Of a stretch of 5,818 nucleotides of DNA, positions 5,805 to 5,818 are shown one piece after another. Origin of the DNA: Synergistaceae bacterium. Its GTDB lineage: Bacteria; Synergistota; Synergistia; Synergistales; Synergistaceae. The position numbers and the translations under genes are program-made. The notes under the pieces are model-generated. The model did no database searches and had not been told where the DNA came from. It worked only from the letters and a program-made list of their open reading frames with translations. The stretch lies in the NCBI GenBank assembly GCA_031273585.1, contig JAISRP010000110.1, positions 1 through 5,818 on the forward strand. The letters run 5' to 3'. The stretch's first letter is position 1; each line of letters begins with the position of its first letter.

Positions 5805-5818
5805 TTATTTGACGATGG

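Overview
The window is a stretch of bacterial chromosome in which every convincing gene lies on the minus strand. Read in the direction of transcription, it starts at the high-coordinate end with an operon for uptake and breakdown of a sugar acid. The order is an IclR-family regulator (5774 to 5010), D-galactonate dehydratase DgoD (4975 to 3824), and a complete TRAP transporter made of a periplasmic binding protein DctP (3798 to 2803), small permease DctQ (2711 to 2190) and large permease DctM (2193 to 910). A 543-base gap follows, and then the first 122 codons of an electron transfer flavoprotein beta subunit (366 to 1) run off the window.

The operon is tight. The gaps are 34 nt (iclR-dgoD), 25 nt (dgoD-dctP) and 91 nt (dctP-dctQ), and dctQ and dctM overlap by 4 nt (ATGA). 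DctP would capture the substrate outside the inner membrane, DctQM would import it using an ion gradient, and DgoD would dehydrate D-galactonate to 2-dehydro-3-deoxy-D-galactonate. The regulator probably responds to the substrate or a product. An 18-bp perfect palindrome directly beside the iclR ribosome binding site is a good operator candidate. The kinase and aldolase that would finish the pathway are not in the window. The 91-nt dctP-dctQ gap carries a strong GC-rich stem-loop, a common arrangement where a binding protein is made in excess over its membrane partners.

The gap between dctM and etfB is visibly more AT-rich than the genes. It holds a possible etfB promoter, a stretch of about 270 bases with an unusually long open but startless frame, and two tandem copies of a 103-bp repeat that ends 5 bases from the dctM stop codon. 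The repeat looks like a short element with TAGC/GCTA ends flanked by TA dinucleotides, and it can form several hairpins. This is the part of the window least explained by known genes.

The organism is a bacterium with GC-rich genes, strong AGGAGG-type ribosome binding sites and a TRAP system whose binding protein has a Sec signal peptide. That suits a Gram-negative-type anaerobe or facultative organism. The combination of TRAP transport, IclR regulation and Etf suggests Synergistota or a similar amino-acid or organic-acid fermenting lineage, but this is only a leaning. No rRNA, tRNA, CRISPR array, transposase or phage gene is visible. Apart from the repeat and the palindrome, the gene content is ordinary.
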